Source: Brachypodius melanocephalos (taxonomy: Eukaryota > Chordata > Aves > Passeriformes > Pycnonotidae). Taken from it: a stretch of 64,000 nucleotides of DNA. This document shows positions 40,246 to 51,860 of this stretch, in pieces (within the stretch, counting starts at the first letter, position 1; each line of letters starts with the position of its first letter). Made by a program: the position numbers and the translations under genes. The notes beneath the pieces were generated by a model. That model made no database searches. It was not told the origin of the DNA and saw only the letters and a program-made list of their open reading frames with translations. The stretch covers positions 18,120,537 through 18,184,536 of the forward strand of contig VZSR01003806.1 in the NCBI GenBank assembly GCA_013398615.1, given 5' to 3'.

Positions 40246-41129
40246 GTGCCTTTCTGATGTGAAAGACAGAGAACTTCTGAATCAAAAATGATTGCTTTTT
40301 ATGAGGCCACACTGATCTGAGCAAAGTTAGCCCAAAACTGAATTATGGAGTTAGTTGCAGTTTGAGAGAAACAAATGTGGCAAAAGAAATTTCAGCTTGA
40401 AAGTTCCAGTGTAGTAAGACCTCATTTCCTCAAAGTGTGAGGAAATCTTAGTAGAGGATGTTGGTGCCTCTGCCTTCTATAATAATTTGAACACTGAACA
40501 TTAAAATACTGACAGTAAAAGAGGGTAATGAGCCATTGCTTGTCAAAAATAATATGTAGGAAAAGATCAGCTCTTTGGGAAAGCAAGTGCCTGTGAATTG
40601 ACAAGGTTAATCATAAAAATAAGTGTATTGCTGCCAAATTGCCAGTTGCTGGGGAACCCACAGGTGAAGGGAAGTGCATTTGCTTAGTGGCAGGAGTTTA
40701 ATGATTCACCATCTGGGTGAAGTATTCTTCAGTGGAGGGTATAAGATTTTTATTTAGACAATGCAGTTTACCTGCTCCATTTGACCAGCTAATCTGTCTC
40801 TAGACTCCATTGATATATCGGCTGCAAGCTTAATTGAGTTGTCTGAATATGAATAACAATAAAAGTTCTCTTGTTAGTTTTTCTGTATCTCTAATGGATT
40901 TGAATTAACTTAAAATAACACATCCACACCAGATAAGATAAAACAGCATAATTACTTTGTGGAAAAAATGCTTCTTGGGCACAAGGTTTGGAGACCAACT
41001 TGAAAACATGATCAACATTTTTTAATAGAGCAAGGCCAAGGTGCATCACTCAAAACAGAGAATGTTCTATTTGCTTTTAGCTGGATGTTAATTGATTGTT
41101 TAGCTGTTTTTTCACATGCTTTTTGCATT

Positions 41130-41330
41130 AAATTCTTCCCTGTGAGGGCGGTGAGGCCCAGCACAGGCTGCCCAGAGAAGCTGTGGCTGCCCCTGGATCC
41201 CTGGAAGTGTCCAAGGCCAGGTTGGAGCTTGGAGCAACCTGGGATAGAGAAAGGTTTCCCTGTCCATGGCAGGGCTGAAATAAGATGAGCTTTCAAGTCC
41301 CTTCAAGCCAAACCATTTATGACTCTATGG
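41130..41330 (+). mobile_element. CR1 LINE 3' fragment
   Basis: aaattcttccctgtgagggc to caaaccatttatgactctat, a standard 5'-truncated CR1 tail. Confidence 0.92.
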
Positions 41331-42239
41331 TTTTGTGTGGAAGGGCTTTTCTGCCAGTTGGAGGCCTTTTAGTGTGATCTGGTCACAGCCCATTGTGAAT
41401 TCCTGTTACCCTCCCAAACCGAGTGATTAGGGACACCTGCCACTAGCCAGGTGACTCTGACCTGGATCCAGGCAAACAAAAGTTCTCCTACACAGTTTCC
41501 AGATACAGTTAGGAACTAACATGGGCCAGGGCTAATTTCCCAGAACAGAAATAAACCAAAGGAATGAGCAGAGAAGATTAATGCCTGTACAAAATCAGAT
41601 GAGAACCTCTGGTGCTCATGATGTCGTCTAGAATGATGTTTGCTATAACATGCAAGTAACTTTTTTGTTTGTGTGTTTCAAAAGATTTCTTATAAAGTCC
41701 CCCCCAAGCCTGAACTATATGGTGATCAGATGTCGTTGATGGAATTATAGTCAGTCTGGTTATTTGTCTGCAGCTGGGAGGAGTGTTTCAGCTAAAAGCA
41801 AAATAGATGAATGGTCTTTCAACTGATTTTCAACTTTGTTTTATATTCTGCAGCTGCTTCTAAATCACAGCAAAAATCAACAACATTATTCATGCTGACA
41901 AGATTAAAAATGATGAAAAATTATGGAAAAGGAGAAGCCAAAGCTTTTTGTGTTTGCAACCTTTTCCCCAGTTAAACGTGTCAGGTCCCTCCTAGCTTAT
42001 TTTTGTGTTTTCCCTCCAGCTTAGATTATTCCATCTTAAAATATTTTAGGTACTTTTTTGCATTTTTATCAAGTGCAAAACACTGGGGTTTTTTCTGTAA
42101 TTTTGCCTTGCATAAATGCCAGTTACACAGCACTTTGGAAGCAATTGAGACATTGACGAAGTCGTATGGATTTCTCATTAAAATAAGATCATTACTAAGG
42201 TGATTGAGCAGTCTAAAGGCATTATATTTCTATTTTTCC

Positions 42240-42361
42240 CAGTTAGGGTGGTGAGGCCCTGGCACAGATTGCCCAGAGAAGCTGTGGCTGCCCCATTCCT
42301 GGAAGTGTTCAAGTCCAGGTTGGACAGGACTTGGAGCAACCTGGGATAGTGGAAGATGTAA
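42240..42361 (+). mobile_element. CR1 LINE fragment lacking its 3' tail
   Basis: Begins agttagggtggtgaggccct and matches CR1 until ggatagtggaagatgt. The terminal ~70 bp are missing, and a 13-bp tandem repeat follows at once. Confidence 0.88.
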
Positions 42362-42399
42362 GGAATTTCCTTCAGGAATTTCCTTCAGGAATCTCATTC
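42361..42399 (+). repeat. 13-bp tandem repeat, three copies
   Basis: The unit aggaatttccttc is present twice exactly and once with two changes. A looser direct repeat (cattccttacctgtatt, then cattccttatctgtatt) follows. It begins where a CR1 tail is broken. Confidence 0.85.
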
Positions 42400-43094
42400 C
42401 TTACCTGTATTCATTCCTTATCTGTATTTCTTTATGGAATATTTAAAAACAGAAATCCAGATCTTGCCCAAAAAGGTCTGCATTTCCTGATAGATGGTAT
42501 GAAGCCATACATCTCTGATATATCTGTTAAGTTCACAAAGTGCTCTGAGATTTCAACATACAGCTATTATGGAAATAGCCATTGTTATTCTTTTTTTTTT
42601 TTAAATAGCTGCTGACAATCAGGAATATTTTGAGGTAAGTGCCAAGTTAGAAGCTGTGATTCTGAATAGAGTTTTTCAAATACTCAAGGGGTCTATTATG
42701 TTTGAGGTAATTTGTCTGGACTGTCATCCCAGAAACAGCTGGTGGAAGGGGATCAGAATGGCACAACAAAGACTGGCAGTAGTACTCACATCCCTTTATG
42801 GAGCCACTTTATGGGTTTGGTTGTGCTGAAGATGTTGAACAGTTTGCAGGGCATTACTGAATTTTCTTGAGCTGTCTGAAACTCAGCATTTCCGTTTCAT
42901 TACAAATGTCCAAGTTTCACAGTATGTTTTTATTCTCCGTATGAACATACCCACACGTATTAAAACCTTTCCTGCCCATTTAGAAAAGTGTTGTTTTAAA
43001 CAAAGAATAAATATATAGAGAAACTTCACCTCAATATTAAATTACTAGTTCAAAGCTTATTTTGTTTGGTTTCTAATCTTAGTATGAGGTGTTG

Positions 43095-43532
43095 GTTTGT
43101 GTCCAAAGAAAGACAATGGAACTGGGGAAGAGTCTGGAGCACAGGTCTGAGAAGGAGCAGCTGAGGGAGCTGGGAAAGGGGCTCAGCCTGAGGAAAAGGA
43201 GGCTTAGGGAGAACCTTCTGGCTCTGCTCAACTCCCTGAGAGGAGGGCACAGCCAGGTGGGGGTCAGGCTCTGCTCCCAAAGAATAAGTGATAGGACAAG
43301 AGGAAACAGCCTGAAGTTGCACTAGGGGAGCTTTAGATTGCATATTAGGAAAAAAATCTTTATTAAGTGGGTTATCAAGTATTGGGCAGTGGTAGAATCA
43401 CCATCCCTGGAGGAATTTAAAAAGCATGTAGATGTGGGGACATGGTTTAGTGGTGGCCTTGGCAGTGCTGGGTTAATGATTGCATTCAATGATCTTAGAG
43501 GTTTTTTCTACCCTAAAAAATTCTGTGATTCA
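43095..43532 (+). mobile_element. CR1 LINE 3' fragment
   Basis: gacaatggaactggggaaga, then the ctcagcctgaggaaaaggag block, then cctgaagttgcactagggga, ending aaaaaattctgtgatt. About 440 bp. Confidence 0.92.
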
Positions 43533-44539
43533 TTTTCTCCTGACTCAACAGTTCAAATGGTTCAGGACATGACCCAGCTCATCACACTGTATCCTGTCAG
43601 GATAAGAACCAGATAAGGATGCTATTGCTGGGCAACCACATGGGCAGTTTCTAGTGGATGAGATTCATCAGCAATTACCTAATTTTAGGAGGCTTTTTTG
43701 TGTCATGACTACATTGGAGCTTGGTGGCCAAATTCCTCATTTAGAGAAGAATTTTCTACAGCCAAAAACATGTAGTCCAAGTCAGTCTTAAATTAGATAC
43801 CTCTACTTAGAAAAGTGATTTCCAGTCTCCATTGCCTGTATTGAGTCATTCTCCACTAAGCATAATGGGAGTCTAGGCTGTTGTAGCCATGTCCATTTAG
43901 GTTTGAATTTGGTGCTGAATTTCCCCCTATTCTGTTCACCAGTGGGATGAGAGCTTTCTGAGAACTAGTTAGTGGCAATAACTTGAAGCCTCTTGTCCAT
44001 TTATTGTTAGTGTCTTTATAATATGCATGAGACCATTTTGGGCCTGTGATCCAGAACATGTAACCAGAGCAGGGTACATCAAAGGCTGTCTTGTCACTGG
44101 AATATTTTTAAGTTGTTAATATAAAATCCTACTGAGGCAAAGCTCTGTAGTTCATGCAAGACAACTCAAAACTGATTGGTTTTATCTGAACCTGTCTCCA
44201 TTAGGATTTTGTGTTGACTTTGCTGTTTGATTTAGCAATCAGCTATAAAAGACAACATTTTGGAAGCCAGTCTAATGAAGATACTTAGAGTGATATTCTT
44301 CCAACCACATGTTTGAATCTGAGAAAATTACTTCAGGCTTTATTCCCTTTATTGTTGAGAGGAGGAAGCAGGAATTTAGAGTGTGAGTCATCTGACCTAT
44401 TTTAGATGTCCATTTTGGAGTGATGAGTTGCAGATGAAATGCTGATTTCTCCCCTTTGAGTTCTAGAGGGCCAGGGAGGGATTTAGATGAAGGTGACCAA
44501 TAGGATTGGAAAAACTCATCCAATCCCCACTTTAGGGTA

Positions 44540-44760
44540 CAATGTTTGGCCTTATCAGCAATAACTTTATCACCCAGCAAATTGGTAATAAAGGCTGGTA
44601 TTGGATCTCTCCCAGGACACATCTGCATGGACATGAGACCAGCCACTGGAATTGGAGCTCCATTTCCAATGATTCACAGGCCACTGAGGTCAGTGGGAAT
44701 CTTTCCACTGGCTTCAATGGGCTTTGCAAACCGCAAGGTTTCAGCATACATTTATTTAGC
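44540..44760. repeat. Possible ancient interspersed repeat
   Basis: The stretch containing gaggtcagtgggaatctttc and cttcaatgggctttgc resembles the 'TTGACTTCAATGGGAGC' type motif that recurs in old amniote repeats. The match is from memory and the family is not assigned. Confidence 0.25.
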
Positions 44761-45787
44761 AGCTGGGTGCCACAATTTAAGATAACATCATTCTCCTGGG
44801 TTTTATTATCAATGTTTTGCCAAAGGTCAGCACTCTCACAGCACAGCTGGCAGAACAAAGTTAGCCACAGACTAATACAGCAATTCACTTGGTCATAAAG
44901 GCTGTGCATATGCTACTCCAAATAGATTATTCCTTCCCTTGGTAACTGAGTCTCCTCTGGTTTGGTTTATCTAGTCCATAGTCTTCATCATCATAGAAAT
45001 CCATACTTAATACCTTTCTCCAAGGTTGCCAGTGGTCTGTGGTTTACAAAGAACAGCCTCCCTATCCAATCCCCACTCCCTGATATGTGATCTCTGTTCT
45101 TTCAGCCTTTGACCACCTTGAAGCTGCATCTCAGTAGCAAGTCTGGTGGATTAAACAAATCGCTTCTGATAAAGAGGAGGCTGAAAGTACCTTTGATAAG
45201 AACTCAAGATAGACAAAAAATTTGGGGTAAAAACTGGATGTTCTTCCTTTCTGCCAGGCAGGCACAGATGTTGCTTATTTGAAGGCAAACTGTTAAAAGA
45301 AAATTCAGTATTGAATTGTATAACTGAACCTTGAAACTTCATTAATTAACAATTAAAAAACTTGAAAAGATATTACAGCTTTTGGAGGAAGTGAAGACTT
45401 TGGAGAGAAAACAGAAGTTTTTAAATATTTGTCTTATTTTTGTGGTATTGTGGATGCTTTTGCAATACTTATACTTTTACTCACTCCACTGCCTCAAACG
45501 TCCTTTTCATTATCTGGGAAAAATTATTCTCTTAGAGCCCACACAGTACTTCAGAGAACATGCTACTCTCTTATCAGAAAAGCCTTACAGGTACTGACAA
45601 TTTTCTGCATCAAAACAGAGGCAAACTCAATTTCACTGTGTTGTCCATGTCAGTGTGATTTGACTTTCACAATCAAATCCAGATCAATCAAATACTAATA
45701 ACATCATTGTCGTGGTCATGTTTCTACAGGAAGGAAATGGTAATTAAAAATCTCTGGGAAAATAATGTTAAAATTGGACAGCTAAAA

Positions 45788-45815
45788 TACTTTGTTTTGT
45801 TTTGTTTTGTTTTAA
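45788..45815 (+). repeat. TTTTG microsatellite
   Basis: About five tandem ttttg units in intergenic DNA. Confidence 0.9.
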
Positions 45816-46067
45816 ATATCAAGCAGGCTTCATGACCACTACGTGCTCTGAGGAATTTCAGTTTTGGCAATAATGGAAACAAGGGAAATATAACACAGTT
45901 GAAAGCCTTAACTCAGGATTTGAGACCATATGTTCCAGTTCATCCTTTATTACAGGTTTCTTCTGTTTTTTAGAATGTCTGCTAGGACAGGATTCAAATC
46001 AACCAAATTTAGCCACCTCAAACTTGGTGGCTTATTTAAGACACCTCTGTGGGCTCTCTGTAATTCC

Positions 46068-46262
46068 AGAATGTTTGGGTTGGATGGGAGCATAAGGATC
46101 ATGTTGTGCCACTCTCTACCATGGGTAGGGACACCTTCCACCATCCCAGGTTGCTCCAAGCCCCATCCACCCTGGCCTTGGACACTCTCAGGGATCCAGG
46201 GGCAGACACAGCTTCTCTGGACAACTTGTGCCAGGGCCTCACCACCCTCACAGTGAATAATG
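46068..46262 (-). mobile_element. CR1 LINE 3' fragment
   Basis: A reverse-complement tail: ccagaatgtttgggttggat, then caggttgctccaagccccat, then agggcctcaccaccctcaca. It is followed by an ATT/GTT-rich simple repeat (46258-46317). Confidence 0.92.
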
Positions 46263-46317
46263 ATGGTATTGTTATTGCTATTATTTCTGTTATTGCTGTT
46301 ATTGCTATTATTAAATT
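46263..46317 (+). repeat. ATT/GTT-rich simple repeat
   Basis: Imperfect attgttattgctattattt units immediately next to a CR1 end. Confidence 0.85.
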
Positions 46318-46508
46318 TAATGTCAATAGGCACTTCCAAATAACAACGGATCTCATTCAGAGAAGGTGTATATTTCTCCACCAAGAGTGTCTTTCACTTC
46401 AGTGATCTTTCACTATTGACTCCAGGGGAAGTCTGGATGACCAGTTTCAACCAGATCTGAAACAATTAAATGGTTTTATTTAGCTGAAATACATTCTCTA
46501 GTGAAGTT

Positions 46509-46656
46509 AGGGCTATAAAATCTGTTTAAGTATATGTGATAGATTTTAATATATTTGGTTACAAGCCAATAAATGTTTGCTTCAAATGTTTGGGCTATAA
46601 AAACCATTTCAACACGTGTGACAGGAAAATATTTTAATATATTCAGCTACAGGCAA
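46509..46656 (+). repeat. Two diverged direct repeats about 84 bp apart
   Basis: Copy 1 (46509-46566) and copy 2 (46593-46656) both open ggctataaaa and share (a)ttttaatatatt and g-tacaagcc/g-ctacaggca. They look like an old local duplication of unknown origin. Confidence 0.6.
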
Positions 46657-47006
46657 AAATAGATTGGTATTACCCTGTCAACTCCATGCATTAAAATGGT
46701 CACAAGTTAATATGACAACAGTGATGAGTGAAAAAGGGTCATAATTATGATTATTTATTTACCTCATGGTTTTCGTGCCTGTTGTATTCATGCTGTCAGA
46801 GTTTTTCTGAATAACCATAATGGATAGACATGGCCTAGAATTTCCCCTTCTGAATGAATACAGAGATTGTCTCCTGATGAGGACATGGAGTCTACAAACC
46901 AACAAACAAACAATGTTTGCAATGCAGACTGAATAGAAAATGCAGCTCCACTTCCAGATAAGCCCAAGTGAGCCATGGGGACTTTTTTTCCCATGTCCTG
47001 ATCCAG

Positions 47007-47815
47007 GTTCAACAAGGCCCCAGCACCAAACCTCATGAAATTCAATGAGGCCAAGTGCAAGATGCTGCACCCGGGTCAGGAAAACCCCTGGTATGAGCCT
47101 AGAGAATGGATTGAGAGCAGCCCTGCCAAGGAGGGCTTGGGGGTGCTGGTCAATGAAAAGCTGGGCATGTCTTGGCAATGACCGGTCATTTCTTGCACTT
47201 GCAGCCCAAAAAGCCAGCTGTGTCCTGGGCTGCATCAAAACCAGCCTGGGTAGTGGGCCAAAGGAGGTGATTGTCTCTCCCACTGCTTTGCTCTTGTGAT
47301 GTCCCACCTGGAGTGCTGCATCCAGCTCTGGGAGCACCAACACAAAAAAGACAGGGACATGTTGGAGCAGGTCCACAGCGGGGCACAAAGATGTTCCAAG
47401 GGCTGGAGCCCCTCTGCTCTGGAGCCAGGCTGGGAAAGGTGGGGATGTTCACCTGGAGAAGAGAAGGCTCTGGAAGACCTTACAGCCCCTTCCAGTGCCT
47501 AAAGAAGGCTTCCAAGAAAGACAAAAAGGGATTTTTTAAAAGGGTATTTAGTGACAGGACAGGGGGAAATGGCTTCAAACTGACAGGGTTTGTGTTTGGA
47601 TTAAATACGAGGAAGAAATTCTTCTCTGTGAGGGTGATGAGGCCCTGGCACAGGTTGCCCAGAGGAGTTTTGGCTGCCTCATCCCTGGAAGTGTTCAAGG
47701 CCAGGTTGGATGGGGCTTGGAGCAACCTGGGATAGTGGAAGGTGTCCCTGCCCATGGTAGGGGCTGAAATGAGATGAGCTTCAAGGTCCCATCAAACCCA
47801 AAGCATTCCGTTCCC
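47007..47815 (+). mobile_element. CR1 LINE, longest copy in the window (about 0.8 kb)
   Basis: Starts in the CR1 region that includes gaggccaagtgcaagatgct and cacccgggtca (near the end of the reverse-transcriptase frame and the 3' UTR). It runs through ggagtgctgcatccagctct to the tail, which is decayed (caaagcattccgttcc). The frames across it are broken, so it is not an active element. Confidence 0.92.
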
Positions 47816-50800
47816 ATGGGTGTGTGATAGTGATTTAAAGGATATAGAGAAGCAAGCTTGTTTTTGCATCCATTTCTGAGGCATTGAAACACAGAAAGAT
47901 TCAATCCCTGGCCAAAAAGCAGTGACAAGAAGACTGTGGCAAGGCGAAGATCTGAACCCAGAATGCTCCAGGGCCCTCACCACAATTTTTTTTTTTCTCC
48001 TGAGGGTAAGTTAATCTCTGTTCTTTCAGTGTAATTGAGTGTAGGAAATATTCACAGTTGCTGTTGCTGTTTTTGGTCTATTACAGAATAATCTGAACCA
48101 GCCTCTCAAAAGCAAGACGATACTTTTCTGATGTACAGCAGATAATGTGAGCAGCAGAGGAATTGATGTCATCCCTACATGAGATGAAGGAGGCTGCAGT
48201 GATGGCTTTTCTGAGGCCCTTCCTTGTCTTATGAGTTTTTCACTGTAGGGTGGCTCTGGGAAGGCAAGCAGAGGGATAACTCAATATTAGCAAAACAGAC
48301 TGAGCACTGTGTAAACATGGGGGAAAGAGCTGCAAGTTTCTCTGTGCCAATGCAGGGAATATCCACTAAATATTTAACTTACTCCCACTTTTGTTTCCTA
48401 TTAAGTATCAGGAGCAATGAGTAAAGGACCTGGCTGCAAGTGAGTAACACTTGTGGGATTAATTTTTTGCAAGTTTATTAATCTCTTATATCCCTGCAAA
48501 GGGCATTTCACACCACTGCAAAGAGTGAAGTGCAAAGAAGTAAGACCTAAAGCACTTTCCAAGGTGTGGAAAATACTTTCTGAAAGCAACATGTTGCTGC
48601 AGCTCAGTTACCTGAAAACTCAAGCAATTAAAATGCTAGTGACTAAGAAATAATAATTTTGAGAAAGCAGTTTATTTTCTTTCCCTCACAATCCTACTTT
48701 GTGCCATATTTACAGCCATCTTGAGCTGGCAGTTTTGTATAGGGGGAATTAACTACTACTTGACTTAAAAGTTCAAAAGACCTCAGAAAGGAAGTCAAGA
48801 CAGAATAGCTGTGACTTCTCTCACTCATATGATTATAATCTGAAGGCTGTAAAAGAGACCTGAACATGATTTGATGAAGAAAATGACAGAGGGTCTTGAC
48901 ATGAGGCTTCTGGTTCTCTCCCTGATGCCGAGGACCCTTAAACTCCAAGCAATGTCTTTCACTGGCAGTTCAATTCCAGGGAAGTTGCCTTGGCAGTAGA
49001 TTGCTGTGATAGTTGTCAGTCAGGCAGCTCTGCTCAATGCTGTCTTTAACAGGGTCATTGTCAAAGAGCTGGTCATATAAATATTGCAGAGCAGAAACTT
49101 TGTCTTCCCCATTCTAACTAATAAGAGATTTGTTATCATCAAGCCTCTGTTATGCCCTTGTTTCCCTATCTTTTTTTCTTTCTCCATTAAACTTTGTGTT
49201 CCAGATTGAACAAGGAAATCTGCTCTTTTCCATCCAAGAGAAGAATCTCCATGAATTTCCCATCTTATCTGCCTCTATATTTTTACAGAATTCAGTCTCA
49301 GCTATTTTTCTTTTCTCTAAATAATAAGTTGTAATCCTGGCATTTTTGAATTCCCAGCGTGGGTTTATTTAGAAATTAGGAAGAGTAATTCTAATATGAA
49401 AGAAAATTGGCTTCTTTAAGCTATTGTTGTGTCACAATGGTGCCGAGAGACACAAGCCAACAACGGCGCTGCTTTGTTACCAGGCACTGGGCAGAAATAG
49501 CTGGAGATCAGTCAGAGCTTGGAAAATGTACAATTTCAGCAAGTCAGTCAGAGGCAGCAAGAGGAAGGAAGTGACCTGAGGGGTGTCACACAGCAGGCTG
49601 CAGCAGAGCCAGGGCAGTGCCATCGAGTTCATCTGCAGTGCCGTAGGATTGCATCCTTGAACCCTGCCACGCTGTCTGTGTGGGATACACAGCCATGCCT
49701 GCTCTGGGATCACATCCCTGGGCTGCTCTAGTCCTGCCTTGACAGAGAAAGTGGAACAGGGAATAGAGGTGGATGCACCCAAACAGTGCTCAGAGAGCCC
49801 ATGGTGTCAACACAACTGAGTTACATAATTTAGGTAAAGATTATCAATATATAATCAGCTCTGTCCCCAAAGGTTGTATAAAAACTCTGATCTCGTCTTC
49901 CACTCTGGTAACCTTTTCTCTGACTACCTTTAAATAAATGTAAAAAGGTTCTCTCAAAACAAATCCCTTTTCCACTCTTCAGTGAAGCAAGGAACAGTAA
50001 CACCAGCTGCAACCAGTGAACTCTTTTAGAGGACTTCATTGTCTTCACGCCAGTGTCTGGGAGGGCCCTGCAGTGTTTGCTGTCCCATATGACCCTGCAT
50101 CCCTGCATCCCAAATATCCCCCCACAGGCTGTTTGGTCCTGTCTCAGTTCTGCTGGATCCTGGCCCTGCTATCAAAGTTAAGGAACAAAGAGAAGGGCCA
50201 GTTTCACCTGTGCTGCTGGAGGGATGCTCCCTCAGCATGGTTCTGGATTTCTGAGCAAAAAGGAGAGGACGGAGTTTTGTCATTCAGGAGAGGAAGGGGT
50301 GAGCTCAAATCAGCACTAGGCCAAATGAAAAAAAGACAAGGAGCAGAGCTGGGACTAGTCCTGAAGCTGGGCAGACTCCTGCCGAGATGGCCTTCCAGCT
50401 CCCAGTGCTGCTGGAAAGATCTGGGCAGGTTTGGCCCCGACCCTGCACACTGTGATCTCCTGTCTCCCCAGTCCTATTTGCTGTTTTGGTTCTTCCAGAA
50501 CACTTCTGATCTCAGGATCACAGACAATCAAGTCCTTGTTGCCATAATGTTACAGTAACATGAATCTGAAGAATCTTAAATGATTCAATCTGTGGAATCT
50601 GGCTTTTTAGAGGGTAGAGTGGCTGGAATGTGTTGCTTCCCAGGTCATCCCTCTCTGTAGCCACACTTGTGCTTGCCCAGAGATGTGCTCATCATAGAGG
50701 TGTGCAGAGGATGATGAGACAGATTCGCTGCACAGATATATTCCTGTGATGGCTCAGGTGCTCCATTCTACAAATTGTGGGTTTTTTTCCCATTGTCAGG

Positions 50801-51519
50801 ATGACACAATGGAATCATGAATAAATAGAGTGCAAGACCAAAATCCAAAAGTCAGTGGAGCTTGCTTCCAAAACCTACATGTCAATAAATGGTTGGAAAA
50901 AAAACTGTAAGAAAGTGTCCCTGTGTGATTATTTGTGTAATATCCAGCATGACAGAGCATGGTTTTGTCTCTGAGCCTTTAAAAATGAGAGTAATTGCTG
51001 TTCATACCACTGTTAAACTGAGATCTGGGAACACGGTCACCCTATTTACTATGAGCAGGTTTGCAATGTCAAATTCCATTGCATGGGCAATACATTTTAT
51101 TCTTCTCTTTTCTTGACACAATAGCAGCTTTCATTTTATTTTAGCACCTTTCCTTTCCACTCTTAGTGTATTAGACTCTGTCTTCTCACACCTCTGAAAC
51201 AGCTGGATTATGCTTCATACTTGAATGTTGAATTAACCTTTTCATTTCTCGTCCAGTCTCTCCTTTCCCACCTCCTGCTGTGTTTCTTCTTTGCCTTGTT
51301 TTCTCAAATTAGAGCCTTTCATTGCGTATTTGAGAACACTGTGAGGAAAAAAGAAATATCCCTGAAAGAGCAGCCTATTGCCCAGTTGAAAAGAGCTGGT
51401 TTGTCATGTCGGAGACGTTGTTACTGCATGTGTGGCTTTCATCACTGTGTACCTGCTATTTTTTCATCAGTGCAGCATGAATATCATGGTTACAACAAAT
51501 AATGACTTTGTTTAATAAA

Positions 51520-51860
51520 TGTGAGCTTCTGGCTTCAGTTCCACAACCTTTTCCCAGCCTCGTTGCTCTTCCCTGGACACGCTCCAGCCCCTCAATGTCT
51601 TTTTGTCCTGGAGGGCCCAAAATTGAACACAGCACTTGAGGTATGGCCTCAGCAGTGTCCAGCACAGGGCACAATCACTGCTCTGGTCCTGCTGCCACAC
51701 CATGGCTGGTACAGCTCAGGTGCCACTGGCCTTCTTGGCCACCTGAGCACACCTGGCTCATGTTCAGCTGCTGTTCATTGACACCCCCAGGTCCTTTTCC
51801 AGCTTTCCAGCCATTCTTTCCCCAGCCTGCAGCACTTCAGGGGTTGTTGTGACCCAAGTA
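51520..51860 (-). mobile_element. CR1 LINE internal fragment
   Basis: A reverse-complement CR1 without its terminal tail: ctggacacgctccagcccct, then gagggcccaaaattgaacac, then tgaggtatggcctcagcag, then cattgacacccccaggtcct. Confidence 0.88.

Noticed and set aside
46759..47388. 209-codon minus-strand frame
   Set aside because: Overlaps the plus-strand CR1 at 47007-47815. It is the antisense of repeat sequence, with no domain.
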